From: Alnus glutinosa
Taxonomy: Eukaryota; Streptophyta; Magnoliopsida; Fagales; Betulaceae
Assembly (NCBI RefSeq): GCF_958979055.1
Contig: NC_084888.1
Coordinates: 4,482,001-4,546,000, forward strand
DNA length: 64,000 nucleotides
Direction: 5' to 3'
Shown here: in pieces, positions 1 to 12,322 of the stretch
Layout: each line of letters starts with the position of its first letter
Position numbering within the stretch: position 1 is the stretch's first letter
Translations under genes and position numbers: made by a program
Notes under the pieces: model-generated
Told to the model about the DNA's origin: nothing
Database searches by the model: none
The model's input: only the letters and a program-made list of their open reading frames with translations

Positions 1-614
1 TTCGGGCCAAAGTTTCAGAATTAAATGAAAGGAAAGAAAGATTGAGAGAAACGAAAAATACGTAATGTGCCGTGTGTGCCTCCTGGGGCTGTGTTGTTGG
101 TGGTCGTGTGTCGTGGGTGTGTGAGCTTAGCCGTAAGTTGTGATCCAGGTGTAAGTGGTGAACGCGGTGGTGAGATTGCTGTGCGAATCCATCGTTGTTG
201 GTGGAGAGGAATGCAGGTCTTGGACTCTTGGCATAGGGAAGGCAAGAGTGAGGGAGGGTGAAGATTGAAGAAGACGAAGAGTGGTGCAGCCTCTAAAAAG
301 AAAATGAAGAACTGGAAAACCCTAGCCCTAAGTGTGTTGTGTACGGGGTGAAGAATAGGGGGAGGCTGAAGAGAAAAATGAAAATGAAGAGGGCAGAGGC
401 TGCGGCGCAAAGGGTAATATGTTAGGGTTTTTTACGTTTATTTGGTTTTGTGCGGGGCGAGACAGGGCGAGTCCCCGGGGTATTTTAAAAACACAACCTA
501 AGACCCACCCCGCTTCGCACGATTTTACAAAAACCCAACCCATGCCCGCAGATTTGAAGGCAAAAATCGACCTATGCGCGTCGAATTAGGGCTTGCGATT
601 TTTGCCTACCTCTA
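1..614. repeat. Right part of a hAT-like non-autonomous element (left end off the window)
   Basis: A GC-richer stretch with GGGCGAG and CCCCGGGG motifs that resembles the right half of the bounded hAT element at 3449-3956: both have TAGGGTTTTT, then a GGGCG run, then TTTTAAAAAC and CCCACCCC. It ends in GCCTACCTCTA, whose reverse complement TAGAGGTAGGC resembles a hAT terminal repeat. The left end and its target duplication lie outside the window, so the family call rests on similarity alone. Small ORFs inside it are low-complexity and not believable as genes. Confidence 0.4.
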
Positions 615-3097
615 CTCGAAACTATTGAACCATTTCTTATAAATATTTGGTTTCAATCTCTTGTCCATTTTTGTACAAAAAATATGCAAATTTACAATTG
701 AATTTATTGGACCATATGTGGATTTTACAGATTCAACGTTGGATTTGCAAAAAAGAAATGCAAGAGAATGACACCAAAAACATCTATTTATTCAAAGTCA
801 GTGACAGAGCTAAGATTTTTATCTAGTGGGGGAGGGAAGGGGGGTAATTAATAAAATAATTTACTGAAAAACTATTAGTTTTTTCAGTAAATTATTTCAT
901 CTTTTGCAATTAATATAACTTATTCTTCCTATAAGTTCTGCAACTAATCAGAATTTTTTTTCTTATGAACAAATAACTGATTCTCTGTTTTATTTTGCCA
1001 ATATATATATATATATATATGAACTAGTAACCAAAAAAAAAGAAAAAAGAAAAGGAAAAGGTTCATCAAAATTATTGCATCAACAATAAATATATTGATA
1101 TTAGAACCAAAAAAAAAAATCGACATCATGAATGAATGAGAAATCTCACTAAAACAAAATATCCATATGAGGATCTCTGTCACTGTCCAAAGATCTCAAT
1201 TTTTTTTTTTATCAACGTACGTGACAGCATGTACACAGTGAAATGCAGTAAAACAAAATCTTAGCTATGAAATAGGTCATTGAGAAGATTTTAGTTCTAC
1301 TCACTAATAAGTAAGAATTTGTAGTGACAAAGTTATGGTGAGAAATGACGGTAGAAGAAGCTTGTTTTATTTCGGAAATATTAATCATGATTGTTATAAT
1401 TTACCATGTGATAAAGACTGAAAACCCATGACATGACTACATTTGACAATGTAACACCTAGCCCTCCCTTCCCTATTATAATGTACAAAACAAGTAGAGT
1501 AATGGCACAAAAGTCCAAGTCACGATCCTCACCTAATTAATTTCGAAGTGTGGTCGCCATCTCAAGCCTTGTGAAAATGTCCTCAAACTTGAATGACCAC
1601 CCGTTATCTATCACATTAGATTCCAAAGCAGCTGCTTCTGTCTCCCCCTCGCCATAACATGAGTGCCACCCCCTTCCCTGATTGAGAGACTGAGATGACC
1701 CTTTCTCGACAAGGATGGCCACCACTATCCCTTTCACCCGGACAAAAATACACTACTTTGATTAATCCTCACCGTCCTCACTCTTATCAACTCTTTCGCC
1801 CAAATATTTTGACTTCGTTTGACGATGCTTTTTGAATAAGGTTTTAATTTTTAATTTTTTTTAAAAGTACTAACAAATGTTGCATGGTTGATGGTTCTGT
1901 ATAATTTCTCATACGCATGGTTGAGATATGGCTTGCACGTGCGAGAGGTGACGACATCTTACATGAGGTAGAACCATGGGGTGGCACTGGCACGTGAAGG
2001 AGGTGAATGAGGGAGGTAGATTTGCACGTGACCAGAGCAACGATTGGTTCAGACTCCAGAGGGGGTGGTGGCAATGACCGTTGGAGCATTTATTGTCTGC
2101 ATGCTTTATTTTTGTTAGTGGTTTTGTGGCATTGATTTTTTTTTTTTTTCAACCTTTTTGGACTTTTGATTAATGTTGTAAGAGGACAACAATTGTGGAA
2201 GAAGAGAGCCTTTGAATGAATTATTGAAAAATTGATATGTTTTTTTTGGTTTAGTTTGCTTTTTCTATACTATTTGTTAGGCAAATTTCGCATTCCGAAC
2301 TGATTGAGAACTTAACTCAAACACCTCAAAACTCCGCATCTCCTCTCTCATTTTAAAGAATTTCGATAGAGAATTTCAAAGATTTCAATCCATTGTGTAT
2401 GGAGATGGGAAGAATCCATGTGTGAATAGGGTTATCCGATTAAGGCTGCCTCAAAAAGAACATCATATTATGTATTGTATCACAAAGTTTCATGTTATAT
2501 GTGTTTGTAAAAGTTTGGATCCACCGCACGTCATTATCGTTGTTCCAATATCATGGGCTTCCAAATTCATAGCCGTAACTAAATGATTTACCTTTTCTTT
2601 TTACTGTTGGAGCAAATTGGTTTTTCAAGAATGGTCCATACCACGGATGGACTGTTCTCAAACTTTATTATATACATGACTTTATGAACTAATATAAATA
2701 TAAGTTCTCTGGAACCAATAAATCTTAGCTCAATCATTGAGATCAGGTAAGGATGTGGAGAGGTGATTGCCTTCATGTGTCTTTGTACTGAAGTTGCTAT
2801 CACTACTCGAAAAGGGCAACTTATTGTGTATAGGATTAAACCCAGCCTAATTTGCAAGCTAGGTTGCATATGGACCACTAACCCAGTTAACTATGATGCT
2901 GCAATTTTATAGATAAAAGTGCGATTTCCAATTGAATTGCTAAAAACATAGTTTTAGACGTACATTTTTACAAAATTATGGTTTGAAAACATTAAAAAGA
3001 AAATGTGTTTTTTAAATTGCATGCAAGAATGTGTATTTTTTTAGTATTAAAGGTTAAAATGCAATTTTACTAAATACTTGACGAGTAAGCTACACAG
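615..3097. other. AT-rich intergenic DNA without a recognised gene
   Basis: Only short random ORFs, homopolymer runs and a short (TA)n tract near 1001-1020 are visible. No conserved protein, RNA gene or bounded transposon was recognised. Confidence 0.6.
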
Positions 3098-3100
3098 AAA

Positions 3101-3250
3101 TGGATCCTCTCCTTTTCACTTGAAATGGAGAGGAGCCGGTCCCTTGTTTTACATGGGGCAAAATTGTCATTTCAATGTTTTGGACAATTTTGCCCCTTGT
3201 AAAACAAGGGACCGGCTTCTTGAGGATCATGGACTTGAGGATCCTATTCC
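3101..3250. mobile_element. Palindromic MITE
   Basis: A 35-base arm at 3134-3168 (starting AGCCGGTCCCTTG) is repeated inverted at 3183-3217 with one mismatch, around a short spacer. Outer GGATCCTC motifs lie near 3103 and 3238, also inverted. This fold-back structure is typical of MITEs. No convincing target duplication was found, so the outer edges are approximate. The GGATCC termini recall those of the Pack-MULE at 29836, but a family link is only a guess. Confidence 0.6.
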
Positions 3251-3409
3251 ATGCTACATACTCCCACTTTTCCATATTTTTAGGTAGCTTTTAAAACCAT
3301 TATTAGCTTTGATATGGATCTTTATTGGATTTTTAATCCGATGGTAATTTTAAAAGCCACTTAAAAGTGTGGAAAAATGAGTGTGGAAAAGTGAAAGTAT
3401 GTGTAATAT

Positions 3410-4084
3410 GAGTAATGCTACATATCACCCTTGTGTCTCTCTTTTGTCTAGGGCTGAGTATGGGGCGGGAGGGCGAGGATGGCCTTTTTTTTTGCCCTCC
3501 ACCCCGCCAAAAACGCCTTGCAACTGTGCGGGACGGTTGGGGGTGGAGAGGGGATGCAAGGGGCGGGGATCCACGGGTATGCGGGAATCCCCGCGGGAAA
3601 GTACCTTTCACGTGGGTGTGGGCGTGGCCATGGAGCAGACGCAGCACGTAGGATTCGGCAAGAAATCTTGAAGAAGAAGAAGAAGAAGATGCGAAGGGGT
3701 GCGGCGCTAGAGTTTAGGAAGAAAAGAAAGGAAAAAATGTGAAGGGGGGTGCGGCACTGTTAGTCTGCTAGGGTTTTTTTCTTTTTCTTTTTAATTGGGC
3801 GGGGCGGGTCCCCATGGTTTTTAAAAACCCCAACTTGCAACCCACCCCACCTCACTTGGGTATATAATTTTTGGACCCGTACCCGCAAAAAATCAACTAA
3901 AACCCGAGATTTTAGGGTTGGGGCATGCGGGTTATACGGGTATTTGATTAGTCCTACTTTTGTCCCCCCATAATTGATGCGATTCTTAAAATTACCATTG
4001 AATTTATGATAGACCACTATTAAATTTTGATCCAATGGTAATTTTAAGAGCCACATCAATTATGAAGGATATGTAGCATCACTC
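3410..4084. mobile_element. MULE-type MITE interrupted by a hAT element
   Basis: The termini GAGTAATGCTACATATC and GATATGTAGCATCACTC are imperfect inverted repeats. They are flanked by the 9-bp duplication GTGTAATAT at 3401-3409 and 4085-4093, a length typical of Mutator-like elements. Without the internal hAT insertion and its 8-bp duplication the element would be about 159 bp. Its right half contains a smaller fold-back (about 3969-4063) built on AAAATTACCATTG and CAATGGTAATTTT, and a diverged relative of that fold-back lies just outside at about 3283-3365. Related ends occur at 7982, 43520 and 60789. Confidence 0.85.
3449..3956. mobile_element. Non-autonomous hAT element nested in a MITE
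   Basis: It starts TAGGGCTGAG and ends GTCCTA (reverse complement TAGGAC), and is flanked by the exact 8-bp duplication CTTTTGTC at 3441-3448 and 3957-3964. An 8-bp target duplication with TAGGG-type ends is the hAT signature. The 508-bp body is GC-rich and has no transposase ORF. The several ORFs of 70-105 codons on both strands look like by-products of composition. It lies wholly inside the MITE at 3410-4084, so it is the younger insertion. Confidence 0.85.
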
Positions 4085-4093
4085 GTGTAATAT

Positions 4094-5276
4094 CATTTAT
4101 ACTTGTCTGTATTTTTAAAAATTATATTTTCAAATTACAAGTTTTAAAATTACAAATTCAAACTGTTGGTTGTGGACTCCCAAAGTTCAGATTTTGAACC
4201 AATAAATATTTGAAATTGTGGAGATTCAACGCTCTCTCTCTCTCACACAATCCGTACCCTCTCCTCACGCTCCATCACATGCGGACCTGCGGTAGATGCT
4301 CACCCAAACGTTTAAAAAATGAGCATTGTGACGACACAATCCAAATCAAAACAAAATAAACCCCAAAGTAGTCCCAATACCCAAACAAATCCGGAAAGGA
4401 TAAAAAAAAAAAAAAGAAGGTGTGAAAGCTGCGAAAGCCTCCACACTTTTGCAGCTCCGGGCTCCCCCCGTAGGCCGTAACTATCCCTTCTCATGTACGA
4501 ACCTCTCCTTTGGACCCACCCAGTGCGATTTCACATCCACCACTCCACTGTACACATCCAAAACCACTTTCCCCACCCTCAAAATGGCAGTGTACCTCGT
4601 TGTTCTGTCTCTTAAAAGCTAAACGGCGAGGATTGAGAGGAGGGTTTTGTGTCAGATTTCCTCTGATAAAATATATACATATCTCTTTTCCCCAATTCCA
4701 ATGAAAAGGAAATGGAGAGTGAACAGTTTAAAAGAAGAGATTTCTACCTCCCACTTGCAGTTTCCTCCCAAACACAAAAAAAAAAAAACCCATTTTCCCA
4801 TACAATATACTTCGGTGGCAGAGCACGACGCCGTTTACTTGGTTCCTCCAAACACCACCGCACCAAGGCCGAGGCTCTCATTGGAGCTCAGCTTCCAACC
4901 CAAAAACACACACACGTGCGCTGGGCGTGATTTTTAGAAGCAAGATCCGGTTCAGCCAAACCAACAAATCAATCTAAAAACTCTGAGCTGTGTAAACACA
5001 TAATTAAGAAGGAATATAAAAGTAAAATACAAAGTATACATTAATTTTTATTAAGTATTTAAATATATATATATAAAAAAAAAAGATTTAACAATGCAGT
5101 TTGAACTTTTATACGCTATGTTTCATAGTATTACACAACAAGTTCCCACGTATTTTTTCCAATTTTTTTTTAACCCCGCAAGAGGGAAAATTCAAACCAC
5201 AAGGCTTTGAAATTTTTAAAAAATTAAAAACCCAAAAAAATAAAGAAAAAAGAAAGAGGAAGAGAATCTCGATGCC
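4094..5276. other. Intergenic DNA, probably including the 3' region of the 5277-6479 gene
   Basis: No recognised coding region. Short ORFs near 4422-4937 have no family resemblance that I can see. The AT-rich part at about 5000-5276 lies directly downstream of the minus-strand gene and probably holds its 3'UTR and polyadenylation region. Confidence 0.5.
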
Positions 5277-6479
5277 TCATGACCGGGAAACCGATTCAGC
5301 CAGTTTCCCTATTCTTTCGACGAGCTCCGGTGACAGCTTCTTAACCGGTTTCCGCTCCTTCTCCGGTCGAAAATCGAAGCCCAACGCGTCTGATACCTCC
5401 TCGGAGCTCCACCCGGCCTTTCGGAGCGAGTCCGAGAACCGATCCACTTTGAGAAGAAGAGCGTCCAAAACCGCTTGATTGTCTAACAAAACCATATCTC
5501 CCCCTTCAAAGAACCCGGAGGCCGAGACTTGGATGATTTCGGAAATATCAGACTCGCTCCAACCGCCCATTCTCAAAACGGATCCGATTTGCTCGATGTA
5601 CTCCTCAACCCATTTCGGGATTTCGGACCTGGGCATCTCGAAGAACCGCTCCGGCGACGACGATGCCGACGCCGACGAGTTCCTCCGACGCCGGTCAACG
5701 GCGGCGTCGCTCCAGAACTCTACCCATCTTGGCGTCCTCGCTCCGGCGGATCCCAGACCCGTGTCCAGGCTTCTCCGCGAGAAATTCGAGGACGACCCGG
5801 CCGATTTCTCGCTGACTGATCTTTGCCTCTTCAAAACTTGGGGATCGGACTCGGAGCTCCTGAAGAGAGACTCGCGCTCGAAGAAATCGGAAAGATCCAA
5901 CCCGCAACAGAAGATCCGATTCTCGTCGACGAAGAATATCGGGTTTCCGGCCAACGACGGGTTGCAAGGAATGTAGCAATGGTTGAAGATGGGAATCAAA
6001 AGCGGAGCTCTCTTCAGTGCATTCCGGGCAACCCGTAAGGCCTTTTCCGGGTCGGACGGTCTCGGGCCCCAAGACTTAGACCAGAGAGTGTTTCGAGCGA
6101 TCTGGAAGGATATCGCAGCGATCGGAAGGTCCAGCGAGGCGCGGAGGTGGAGCCGAGCGCCGGCTGCACGCCAGGCGGGGAAGCCAGGGCCGACAGGCAA
6201 GCCAGCAGAGAGGACCGCTCGGAGGTCAGGTGGGAAAACGAAGCCGAACTCCGCCTCGGCCCTTGCGAACTCAGCGTCCGAGAGCCCAGGTTGTACTTGA
6301 ATACCCGAATTCCGAAGATGGATCATGACCTTGTCGGCCAGAGAAGCGAAGGAAGCAAGACCGTTACGAACGGGGAGTGACGTGGCGCCCGAAGACGCCG
6401 CGGCTCGAGCCGAGAGCCGGCGCAGGCCGGCTACGTGGGCCGGGTTCAGACCGGTCATTCTCCGGTCGACGTCGACCAT
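5277..6479 (-). CDS. SMI1/KNR4-like domain protein of unknown function
   Basis: An intact intronless frame of 400 residues starting [11 protein letters not shown]. It matches in layout the plant family of about 400 residues that in Arabidopsis includes AT3G50340 and AT5G67020. Residues about 50-190 fit an SMI1/KNR4-like fold, with the motif [17 protein letters not shown] followed by [20 protein letters not shown] serine/arginine-rich linker (about 210-275) follows, then a helical C-terminal half containing [17 protein letters not shown]. The molecular function of the plant proteins is not established; yeast Smi1/Knr4 acts in cell-wall signalling. The coding region is much more GC-rich than its surroundings, especially near the N-terminus. 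A TATA box sits about 195 bp upstream of the ATG. The family assignment is firm; the function is unknown. Confidence 0.9.
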   Translation of the reverse strand: MVDVDRRMTGLNPAHVAGLRRLSARAAASSGATSLPVRNGLASFASLADKVMIHLRNSGIQVQPGLSDAEFARAEAEFGFVFPPDLRAVLSAGLPVGPGFPAWRAAGARLHLRASLDLPIAAISFQIARNTLWSKSWGPRPSDPEKALRVARNALKRAPLLIPIFNHCYIPCNPSLAGNPIFFVDENRIFCCGLDLSDFFERESLFRSSESDPQVLKRQRSVSEKSAGSSSNFSRRSLDTGLGSAGARTPRWVEFWSDAAVDRRRRNSSASASSSPERFFEMPRSEIPKWVEEYIEQIGSVLRMGGWSESDISEIIQVSASGFFEGGDMVLLDNQAVLDALLLKVDRFSDSLRKAGWSSEEVSDALGFDFRPEKERKPVKKLSPELVERIGKLAESVSRS

Positions 6480-6674
6480 TGTCGTTCAACTAGAGATTAC
6501 TTGTTTACCTTTTTCTGCTTCTGCTACTGCTAAGGATTCGGTGCCGGAACTTTTGGGTTTGTTTGTGAATTGTGAGTGTGAGATGGAAATAGGGTAAGTG
6601 TGGTAGCGAAGTGCTTTTGGAGAAGGAAGGAAGGAAGAAAGGAAGGGACTTTAGCATGTAAAGGAAGCTTGGCA

Positions 6675-6682
6675 TATTTATA
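6675..6682 (-). promoter_or_regulatory. TATA box of the SMI1/KNR4-like gene
   Basis: TATAAATA on the minus strand, about 195 bp upstream of the ATG at 6479. This predicts a start of transcription near 6645 and a leader of roughly 165 nt. Just upstream of it (6719-6796) lies a poly(T) insertion with flanking duplication. Confidence 0.6.
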
Positions 6683-6718
6683 GCTGGTGGAAGAGTGGAG
6701 CCCACTCTGAGATTTTGT

Positions 6719-6731
6719 TTATTGGAAACCT

Positions 6732-6775
<44 letters not shown>

Positions 6776-6796
6776 AGAAATTATTGGAAACCTTCT
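6719..6796 (-). mobile_element. Poly(A)-only micro-retroposon in a promoter
   Basis: The 16-bp duplication TTATTGGAAACCTTCT (6719-6734 and 6781-6796) flanks an insert of about 40 T followed by GAGAAA. On the minus strand this reads TTTCTC plus a poly(A) tail. That is the structure of a LINE-mediated insertion truncated almost completely at the 5' end. It sits about 40-115 bp upstream of the TATA box of the minus-strand gene. Confidence 0.75.
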
Positions 6797-7972
6797 ATTT
6801 GGTTTACTTCCTCACTATTCCGGGTTTTTTTTGGGAGCTGGGAGCTACACTTTATGCTTTGAATTAACACCGTTAATAATTTACTAAAAAAAAAACACCG
6901 TTAGTAATCACCTCAATCAACTTTAAAAAATGATAATTTATTTCTTAAACTACCCGATACTTTCAGGTTGCCTTATCTGTTAACTTAGACTAAAAATTAC
7001 CCAAAAGTGATTAAAATTATTTATTTTACTCCTTATTAGATGTATAAAAATATAAATGTGCGCCTTGAAATAAAAATAAAAAGTAAAAAAGGTCTTTCAT
7101 AGATATTAATATATGAAAAAGAATTAAATACTTGAAATATCTTTAAAGTAATTCAGACATTGATTAGGAAGAGGTGTTTTTGACTAAAGTACAAGAGACT
7201 GTACAGCCGTTGAGCAACGGCTCTTTCGCGGTAAAAAAGTGTGGCGGTGACTGGGAGGTGACAGTAATACGCGCTGATTACCATTTGTCTTAAATTCCTT
7301 AATCTAAATAACCCCAAAACTTTTGGTTTATTTTAGTGTTAGGTTTTGTGCCTTTTGTGTCTGGTATGAGCAATCTGTGGCCCAGTATGCAATCATGAAT
7401 TTGATCGACAGCGGAGATAAAGCAAAGCACACAACCATCATAGCACATAGTTGTACTCTAACGTTAACTACTACCTTTTTCTTTTTTTTTTTCTTTTTTT
7501 TTTTCTTCTTTTTCCTTTTTCTCTTTACGATATTTTTAATATAAGATGAGAAATCTAATCAATTAATTATTGGTTGTAAAAAATGAGGTTTCCTCAATGT
7601 GAGGGTACACTTGGCTTGGTTGATTAGCCTCCCAAGTACTACCTTAATGAATAGCATGTCGGTTTTTCATGTTCACTTCCCTTTTTTGTTGAAAAATAGG
7701 GCATATCATAGTATTGCCAAAATGGGACTAAGATATGTAACCATTTTGTTTAAGGAAAGCTAAGAAATGGCATTGAAAAATAATAATTTGGCCAATATTT
7801 ATTTTTCTGAGCTAATAATAGTTTGGCAAATTATAAGGGCATTATCGTATATGTTCCTTATTGGAGGTGGAGTTCGTCTTTATATTTGTATCACTTCAAC
7901 ATGAAATAAATACTCAGGTGAGAGTCGGTGTCTTGCGGGAATATTAATGCATCTACCAACACCTAACCACCA
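6797..7972. other. Intergenic DNA without a recognised gene
   Basis: AT-rich sequence with a T-rich tract around 7473-7520. No conserved ORF, RNA gene or bounded transposon was seen. Confidence 0.55.
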
Positions 7973-7981
7973 ATTGTTGAG

Positions 7982-8163
7982 GAGGGGTGCTACACATGCA
8001 CCCCTCATCCACCTTTCATCCTCCATTTATTATAAAAAAATTGATTTTAAGCAAAAAGGTGTCTCTGATGTCACATCAGAGACACCTTTTTGCTTAAAAT
8101 CAATTTTTTTAAGCAAAAGAGATGGACAAAGGGAGGATGAAGGGAGGATTTTTAGCATTTCCC
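7982..8163. mobile_element. MULE-type MITE with a perfect 38-bp hairpin
   Basis: Termini GAGGGGTGCTACACATG and (inverted) GGGAAATGCTAAAAATC are flanked by the exact 9-bp duplication ATTGTTGAG (7973-7981 and 8164-8172). The core is a perfect inverted repeat: 8034-8071 and 8073-8110 are exact reverse complements separated by a single base. The 9-bp duplication and the ATGCTA-type ends place it with the Mutator-like MITEs at 3410, 43520 and 60789. The perfect arms suggest a young copy or recent arm conversion. Confidence 0.85.
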
Positions 8164-8307
8164 ATTGTTGAGTTGACAACTAATAGTAACATTCTTCTTG
8201 CACAAATGATCCAAGAAATTAATTATTTCCTTTTCTTTTCTTTTTTTTTTTTTAAAAAAAAATATTTTAAAATGGCAAGTTATTGTTTTAGGCCTTTTCT
8301 TTTAGAA

Positions 8308-8785
8308 AAAATATAAAATTTGTCGGTAGAGTATGAGGTTGTGACAAATAATTTGTTAGGGTTTAAAAATGACAAATAACCCTCATTTGATATGCATGTG
8401 TAACAAATAACTCACTCCATACAAATTTTGGCCATTGTTCTTTTGTCGAGGTTATTATGAAATTACATATATATCCTTACAATTGTTAAAAATTAAAAAA
8501 ATAAAAAATAAAAATGTTAAAAGATAAAACAAGTGCTAACCTTGAGAATGGTTTGGCCACTCTGAGGCCGGAGCCAATTTTTATTTTATTTTTTATTATT
8601 TTTATATTTTTTAAGTTTAAATATGTAATTTCACAATTACCCTGATGGAAAAATTGCTGAAATTTACACTAAAAGAGTAATTTGTTACACAAGCATACCG
8701 TGACACATAGAGTTATTTATCACTTTCTAAACCCTAAAGCGTTGTTAGTCACGACCTCAAATCCCAGCCACTTATCTTGTAATTT
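8308..8785. mobile_element. Large fold-back MITE
   Basis: The left part (GAGGTTGTGACAAATAATTT from about 8335, then TTAGGGTTT, ACAAATAA and TGTGTAACAAATAACTC) is repeated inverted and diverged at the right (about 8650-8760, ending GTCACGACCTC). The arms run inward as far as the AAATTACAT motif near 8460 and 8630. A Mutator-type identity is plausible, but I could not settle a target duplication, so the edges are approximate. Confidence 0.6.
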
Positions 8786-11700
8786 TTCCTTTTCATTTTG
8801 AGAAAATCAAGGGAAAAATTTATTTTAAATTAAACAGAAAAAGAACAAAGAACAAAGTATAGCAAACACCATTAATTTTTCTGCTAGAAACTTAAATGAT
8901 ATTCACGAGCTGCCCGAGCTTCCATCCTGAAGATGATGGTGGAGAGGTTCTTGACCTACACCACCCACAAATTAATGTTCAAGCAAAGCATTCGAGAATG
9001 GAAGCATAATTGGAGCAGTAACCTCACATACTTTAATTTATGAAAGAGTTGCTGCACTCACATGCATAGCTTTTTTTTTTTTTTTTGAAGGGAACTCACA
9101 TGCATAGCTCAGCTGAGGCAAGGGATATATATATTTTAGTGTATTATTTTCCCTTGTGATCCCCTGAAAAAAAGTTCTAGCTATAATTCCATTTATTATC
9201 TATTTCTATTTTTCCAAATAATTTTGTGAGTTTTATTAAATTAGATATATTTTTTGGAAAATTCATTTCTAAAATATAAAATTAACATGTATACAATTAG
9301 TATAAATAATTTTTTGAGTACAAATCAAATAGCTAGACTATATCAAATATTAAAATTTTCTTTCTCAATATTTTATTTAAGCTTAATTAATGTGTACAAT
9401 TTGCTATATATACGTTTGTAAAGATGTAGCGGTGGCACCTCATTGACATTTTTAAATGTAATATCCAGTTGGAAAAAAAAAAAAATACCAGTAAGTTCAA
9501 AAAAATTATAAAAAAAAGAAAAAGAAAAAGAAGACTTTTCATAGTTTTGTTTCAACGAACATGATTGGGAGCCACATCAAATTAATTGATTGTACATATA
9601 GAACAAAGTTGTACAAACTATGTGAATAAATGTAATTGAGAAATGGGTAGTAGCTAGCTAGCCCTTTGATAAGTCTCTTTTTTTAAAAATAAAAAATAAA
9701 ATTGTAAGGCCTACTAACCCGTGCCGCGTCAGCAAAGTGCGATGATTGCGGAATGAAATACAGCATTACTCAATATAATTATTGTTTCAATTAAAGCTCT
9801 GGTATTATATGTATATTCATATGGTTGTAGTTTAATTATTCTTCTGCTGCCATTTTAATGTAAAGTCTTAGTAATAATAGCATCTCATAAATTTTACGGA
9901 TATATATAAATATAAAGTAGGTAAAAATGTTGGAGGGTTAGAGTAAAGTAGGTAAGCAAGTAAAATCCAACGTCTCTTTTAACATTGGATGCACATGGTG
10001 GCCCTAGCTGCTCTACGTATCCTCCGATCTTGTTTTTACGCTTTATTTTCTTCTAGTTGAGACATTAGTTGGATGTTAACGGTTATACTTCCTGGGCGAA
10101 GCACGTGATTAGAAAAATGCATGATATTCCGGCCGAAAAAATACAATTTACAATTCTTACAATTTTCTCAGATGTCGGATTGACCAACAATCTTAAGACG
10201 CGCAGCTAACATGTGACATGTGGGAGTTGCCCTGTACTTCGCTCTTTCATCACACAAAATATATATTGATCATTTTTCTTTAATTAATTGGGTTTATGGT
10301 CATAATCATTAGGTCTGTAATATATAATGGGTCAACGCGGTTTATATGCCAAATTAAGTTTTGTTTAAAAACTTCAATCTAGCTATTAAATTAATATAGT
10401 TAACGTGATTTTTACGTACAATTTTATTAGCATATATGCACATACATTTTGAACACATGTCAGTTTATAATTAGTCATGTGGTGATACCGAGAAATGCTA
10501 TATAGCATGCACCTCGCATGGATACTACTAAACCTTCACATAAGTATATTAGGATATTGGCGATAATGCGACTTAATCTGCCATAATCAATTTAGCTCAT
10601 TAAGCAAACTATCTACTTGCAACATCTTAGTTTGGAAGTAACTTGGACGCCAATCATATAGACGAATAGTTAGACATTTTGAGGTTTGCGTGGGCCACAT
10701 GCCATGGAAATTTATTAATTATTAAGCAAAGAGAAATATATGCATCCTTTCAAAGTCAATGAAGGAGGATCTTGAGAGAGGGAAAGAGAGGTTGGGTTTA
10801 GATTTGTGGGACTCTTTGGATGGACCAAGCTAGCGTGGTCTCTCTTCACTCAACACAAAGCTACAAACGTTAGATTAGATCTGTTGGGTGCATGAACAAA
10901 ATAGCGCTGTCGCCAATCCAAATCAGAAGCAGCAAAAGCATAGGAAAGGTCACCCGTGGTTGTGTCAATGAGGAACCACTTGGGCACTCTCCATTGAAGC
11001 ATTTGGAGGAAGCGGTTGTCTCTGTACGTGTTTGGAAAACGGAACCAGTAGACAAGGTGGGGTTCCATATTTAACAAGGAAAGAAAATCGCCCGATCAAT
11101 ATTCGCTTCGTGGACGTAGTGGCCCTAGTGGGCAACATTGCTTGCTTGTCTTCCTCGATACTACAACTGTGTTCCCCTAAACACTGATTAGTCAAGCTAT
11201 TGGTCCTCTTCCTTTGTCCATTAATTGCCTGCAGAATAGGGGACGTCTAGAAAATGTCCGGGTCGGTCAGGATTCGTTACAATGCCTAAGTTTTCATAAC
11301 AAATTTATGAGATTTACCTCTCTTAATTAACAAGTGAGCGGACAGCTCAAGATCTGTATAATATGGACCGTGAGAGTGGAGAAAATTTTGATTGGAGCTT
11401 CCATATATATATAGAATCAAATATCAAAGGGAATTGTGGCCTATAAAGTTCATTCTACTTCTTGGCCATTCTTATAGCTCTAGTGGAACACGTACAGAAT
11501 TGATGGTTGGTCCCATGATCTAGGGAATATTCCAAAAGATATCATCTAACAAATAAAATTCAAATTTTTTCCTCTATTTTTTTTTTTTTTTTTTCATCTT
11601 TCAAGTTGACTCAATTTTTTTTGCATATGACTCGAGAACAAAAGGTGATGTCACAATGATGTTGAAGAGAGAGGGAGAGAGATCATACTAAAATTTTATG

Positions 11701-12322
11701 TTTTAGTTAAGATATATCTATCCTTAAAGATAGTCTAGGACAAAGAAATCAAGAGAATTTGAATTATTTAGTCGAGATTATGATGATAATCTAATATAGA
11801 AGCGGGTTATAAAGAGAAAACGCATGCTTAGAAGTTAGAAGAATAAAATCATTTTGTAGGGTAAGGATCTACTCTACATATAATCCTATTATATAGACTC
11901 TTGGATTGAACACTGTATATAATAACCAGGAGGGGTACCCCAATACCATGTGCTTCACTTGCCTTCTAACATATTTAATTCTTTGTTCAAAAATATTGGG
12001 TAGGTAAAGCTTAAAACAAGTGAAATTAAGAAGAAAAAAATGATTCATTTCTTCATTTTATATCCACAAATAAGAAAGGCTTCATCATTTACTAATTGAA
12101 AAAAATTAAAAGGGCTAAAAGAGGCAACCAATTGTTGGCGGTTCTTTTCTAAAAGATTGATGCTACAAACATGTAGTTTGAGATTAGGGAGAATAGAGCA
12201 AAAGAAGATGAATCTTTCGGCTTTGTGATTTTATTTAGAGAGGAGAGGTCCACTGTAATATATGCCTAGCCTTAGCCATTATCAAGCTATTGACCCATGA
12301 GTACCACACCAACGGTTCACAT
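8786..12322. other. Long gene-poor AT-rich interval
   Basis: About 3.5 kb without a recognised gene. Overlapping ORFs of 60-76 codons on both strands at 10850-11195 show no family resemblance and may be coincidental or a decayed fragment. A poly(A)-only insertion at 9056-9109 is listed separately. Confidence 0.5.
9056..9109 (-). mobile_element. Poly(A)-only micro-retroposon
   Basis: The exact 16-bp duplication ACTCACATGCATAGCT (9056-9071 and 9094-9109) flanks about 15-16 T and then GAAGGGA. On the minus strand the insert reads TCCCTTC plus poly(A). The same TCCCTTC or TCCCTTTC end occurs in the micro-insertions at 53611 and 55228, which suggests one LINE family as the source. Confidence 0.8.

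Noticed and set aside
3381..3742. Coding gene in the GC-rich segment
   Set aside because: It lies within the bounded hAT element, and several frames are open at once because of base composition.
8034..8110. MicroRNA precursor
   Set aside because: The hairpin sits inside a MITE with a 9-bp target duplication and has perfect arms with a one-base loop; small-RNA data would be needed.
10850..11195. Overlapping ORFs of 60-76 codons on both strands as a gene
   Set aside because: No known domain, no supporting splice sites or homologous pattern, and both strands are equally open, which points to chance or a decayed fragment.
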